From contig NZ_FOGW01000041.1 of assembly GCF_900111325.1 (NCBI RefSeq), positions 1 to 6,488 on the forward strand: DNA of 6,488 nt. The letters run 5' to 3'. The notes under the pieces were generated by a model that saw nothing but the letters and a program-made list of their open reading frames with translations, did no database searches and was not told the origin of the DNA. The position numbers and the translations under genes were made by a program. The DNA comes from Lachnobacterium bovis. GTDB lineage: Bacteria > Bacillota > Clostridia > Lachnospirales > Lachnospiraceae. Below, piece by piece: positions 6,393 to 6,488 of the stretch; the first letter of the stretch is position 1; every line of letters begins with the position of its first letter.

Positions 6393-6488
6393 TTACGATT
6401 TTTTGAACCAACTGTTGTATCAAATTCTTGATATGCTTCTGCATTTTTAATAACTCCATCTCCGATGTCTGTTATTAACTGTCTCATT
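6389..6488 (-). CDS. WXG100-like small T7SS protein, C-terminal end (runs off right edge)
   Basis: The last 32 codons are visible, in frame with the right edge and ending at TAG (6389-6391). They read as an amphipathic helix (LITDIGDGVIKNAEAYQEFD) followed by TTVGSKNRN. The end of the helix carries Y-Q-E-F-D, a YxxxD export motif at the place where WXG100 proteins have it, after the second long helix. This resembles the C-terminus of an EsxA/YukE-type substrate, and a position upstream of an esaA-like gene agrees with that. Only a third of such a protein is visible and the WXG turn is outside the window, so it may instead be another WXG100 relative. A coding-like tail in another frame follows the stop. 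Confidence 0.6.
   Translation of the reverse strand, partial: MRQLITDIGDGVIKNAEAYQEFDTTVGSKNRN

Noticed and set aside
6389..6410. Programmed -1 frameshift at the A-run of the WXG100-like gene
   Set aside because: A -1 slip at the six-A run leads straight to TAA before the downstream tail, so it would not produce the fused protein.

Overview
The window is AT-rich Gram-positive DNA: about 26% G+C in five hand-counted 60-base lines of the largest gene and about 33% over the first 420 bases. Shine-Dalgarno sites are strong and all genes lie on the minus strand. Read 5'->3' on that strand (high to low coordinates), it is part of a type VIIb secretion system (T7SSb/Ess/Yuk) locus of a Firmicute. 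A clostridial host, possibly Lachnospiraceae, is my guess from composition and style; nothing here fixes the species.

Layout in transcription order: (1) the last 32 codons of a WXG100-like small secreted protein enter at the right edge (6389-6488). (2) About 300 bases without a long ORF follow (6089-6388). They hold a repeated octamer, a small dyad, an inverted repeat and a possible 16-codon cysteine-rich leader ORF. (3) A compact cassette follows: a 135-aa coiled-coil protein (DUF3958/Lap2-like), a 104-aa WXG100-sized helical protein with a YxxxD motif (DUF3130/TIGR04197/Lap1-like), and an 812-aa LXG-like effector. (4) Two tandem, divergent paralogues of 384 and 382 aa come next, each with one N-terminal membrane anchor and a cysteine-rich domain predicted outside the cell. 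(5) After about 145 bases the first 141 codons of an EsaA/YueB-type T7SS membrane protein run off the left edge.

The simplest model is an effector module. The two small helical proteins bind the LXG domain and deliver the effector to the secretion machine, and the two membrane-anchored proteins protect the producer at the cell surface. The module sits between a WXG100-like gene and esaA, two genes often adjacent in T7SSb operons. No intrinsic terminator is visible between any of the genes, so esaA may be co-transcribed with the module.

Unusual points: the effector's C-terminal half matches no toxin fold I can recognise; effector and anchored proteins are all cysteine-rich; and both edges of the module carry coding-like tails that are out of use. 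One is a 24-codon open extension directly after the TGA of the 382-aa gene. The other is a 17-codon tail after the right-edge gene that a single inserted base would restore.
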